DNA from: Nostoc sp. NMS7
Lineage (GTDB): Bacteria > Cyanobacteriota > Cyanobacteriia > Cyanobacteriales > Nostocaceae
Reading direction: 5' to 3'
DNA length: 64,000 nt
Assembly (NCBI RefSeq): GCF_017115085.1
Contig: NZ_JABXKJ010000246.1
Coordinates: 43,779 to 107,778 of the forward strand
A program made the translations under genes and the position numbers. Under the pieces are notes generated by a model that saw nothing but the letters and a program-made list of their open reading frames with translations, did no database searches and was not told where the DNA came from. Of this stretch, positions 63,962 to 64,000 are shown piece after piece. The first letter of the stretch is position 1, and each line of letters starts with the position of its first letter.

Positions 63962-64000
63962 GCAATAAGAAACGACCCAGCAAAGCTGAGTTGAAAAAAA

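Overview
The window looks like chromosomal DNA of a filamentous, probably heterocyst-forming cyanobacterium of the Nostoc/Anabaena type. Evidence is the very frequent HIP1 octamer GCGATCGC, heptanucleotide tandem repeats (STRR), many small dispersed repeats carrying CTCTCGTAGAGAAG-like cores, and genes of cyanobacterial character: Ycf46, ChlM, ferrochelatase with a C-terminal chlorophyll-binding (CAB) segment, FtsH, an ethylene-receptor-like sensor and a PEP-CTERM protein. The species cannot be fixed from sequence reading alone.

Layout. 1-8.1 kb: end of a YceD/DUF177 gene, an AT-rich OLD-like ATPase/TOPRIM gene with a Uma2 remnant, ycf46, an SH3-domain protein, an MHYT sensor kinase and a peptidoglycan-binding protein. 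8.2-11.2 kb: sbcC. 11.2-15.9 kb: accessory island with a TATAGCA-ended mini-element, an 11-unit 21-bp palindromic array, a small acidic/alanine-rich gene followed by a STAND (NB-ARC-like) NTPase with ten nearly identical TPR units and a Trp/Arg-rich tail, and the debris of a toxin-antitoxin pair. 16-21.3 kb: chlM, membrane proteins, a DUF423 gene with an internal amber codon, egtD, a repeat-rich kilobase and a GerMN lipoprotein. 21.4-23.8 kb: a decayed locus with a frameshifted AlbA_2 ATP-binding protein and an hsdR remnant. 23.8-31.6 kb: LtrA, ftsH, a class IV aminotransferase/GNAT pair and ackA. 32-39.4 kb: small secreted protein, RTX fragment, phoD, PEP-CTERM protein, aroA and several mini-elements. 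39.7-46 kb: ethylene-binding/PAS/GGDEF/EAL protein and a molybdopterin oxidoreductase. 46.7-55.3 kb: SET-domain protein, transposase debris, a methyltransferase divergent from hemH, DUF4126, an interrupted hicB, purB, DUF421, YihY and trmL. 55.3-64 kb: LysM/M23 peptidase with a long leader, tRNA-Met, a Rpn-like pseudogene with two ambers, a glycogen debranching enzyme containing repeat-derived segments, two peroxiredoxins and a glutathione S-transferase.

How it fits together. Most of the window is housekeeping metabolism (chlorophyll/heme, aromatic amino acids, purines, acetate, glycogen, peroxide defence, protein quality control) with no long operons. The accessory part is dominated by small non-autonomous elements: three families defined here by their shared ends (TATAGCA; TAGACATAGGAGTGAAAA; TACAGC-GTTTTCA), dispersed 29-bp repeats and heptamer repeats, several of them inside reading frames. 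Defence-like or conflict genes (OLD-like nuclease, STAND-TPR protein, type I restriction remnant, DUF5615 and HicB remnants, Rpn remnant) are mostly decayed. The STAND-TPR protein with its small partner, and the OLD-like gene, are the apparently intact exceptions.
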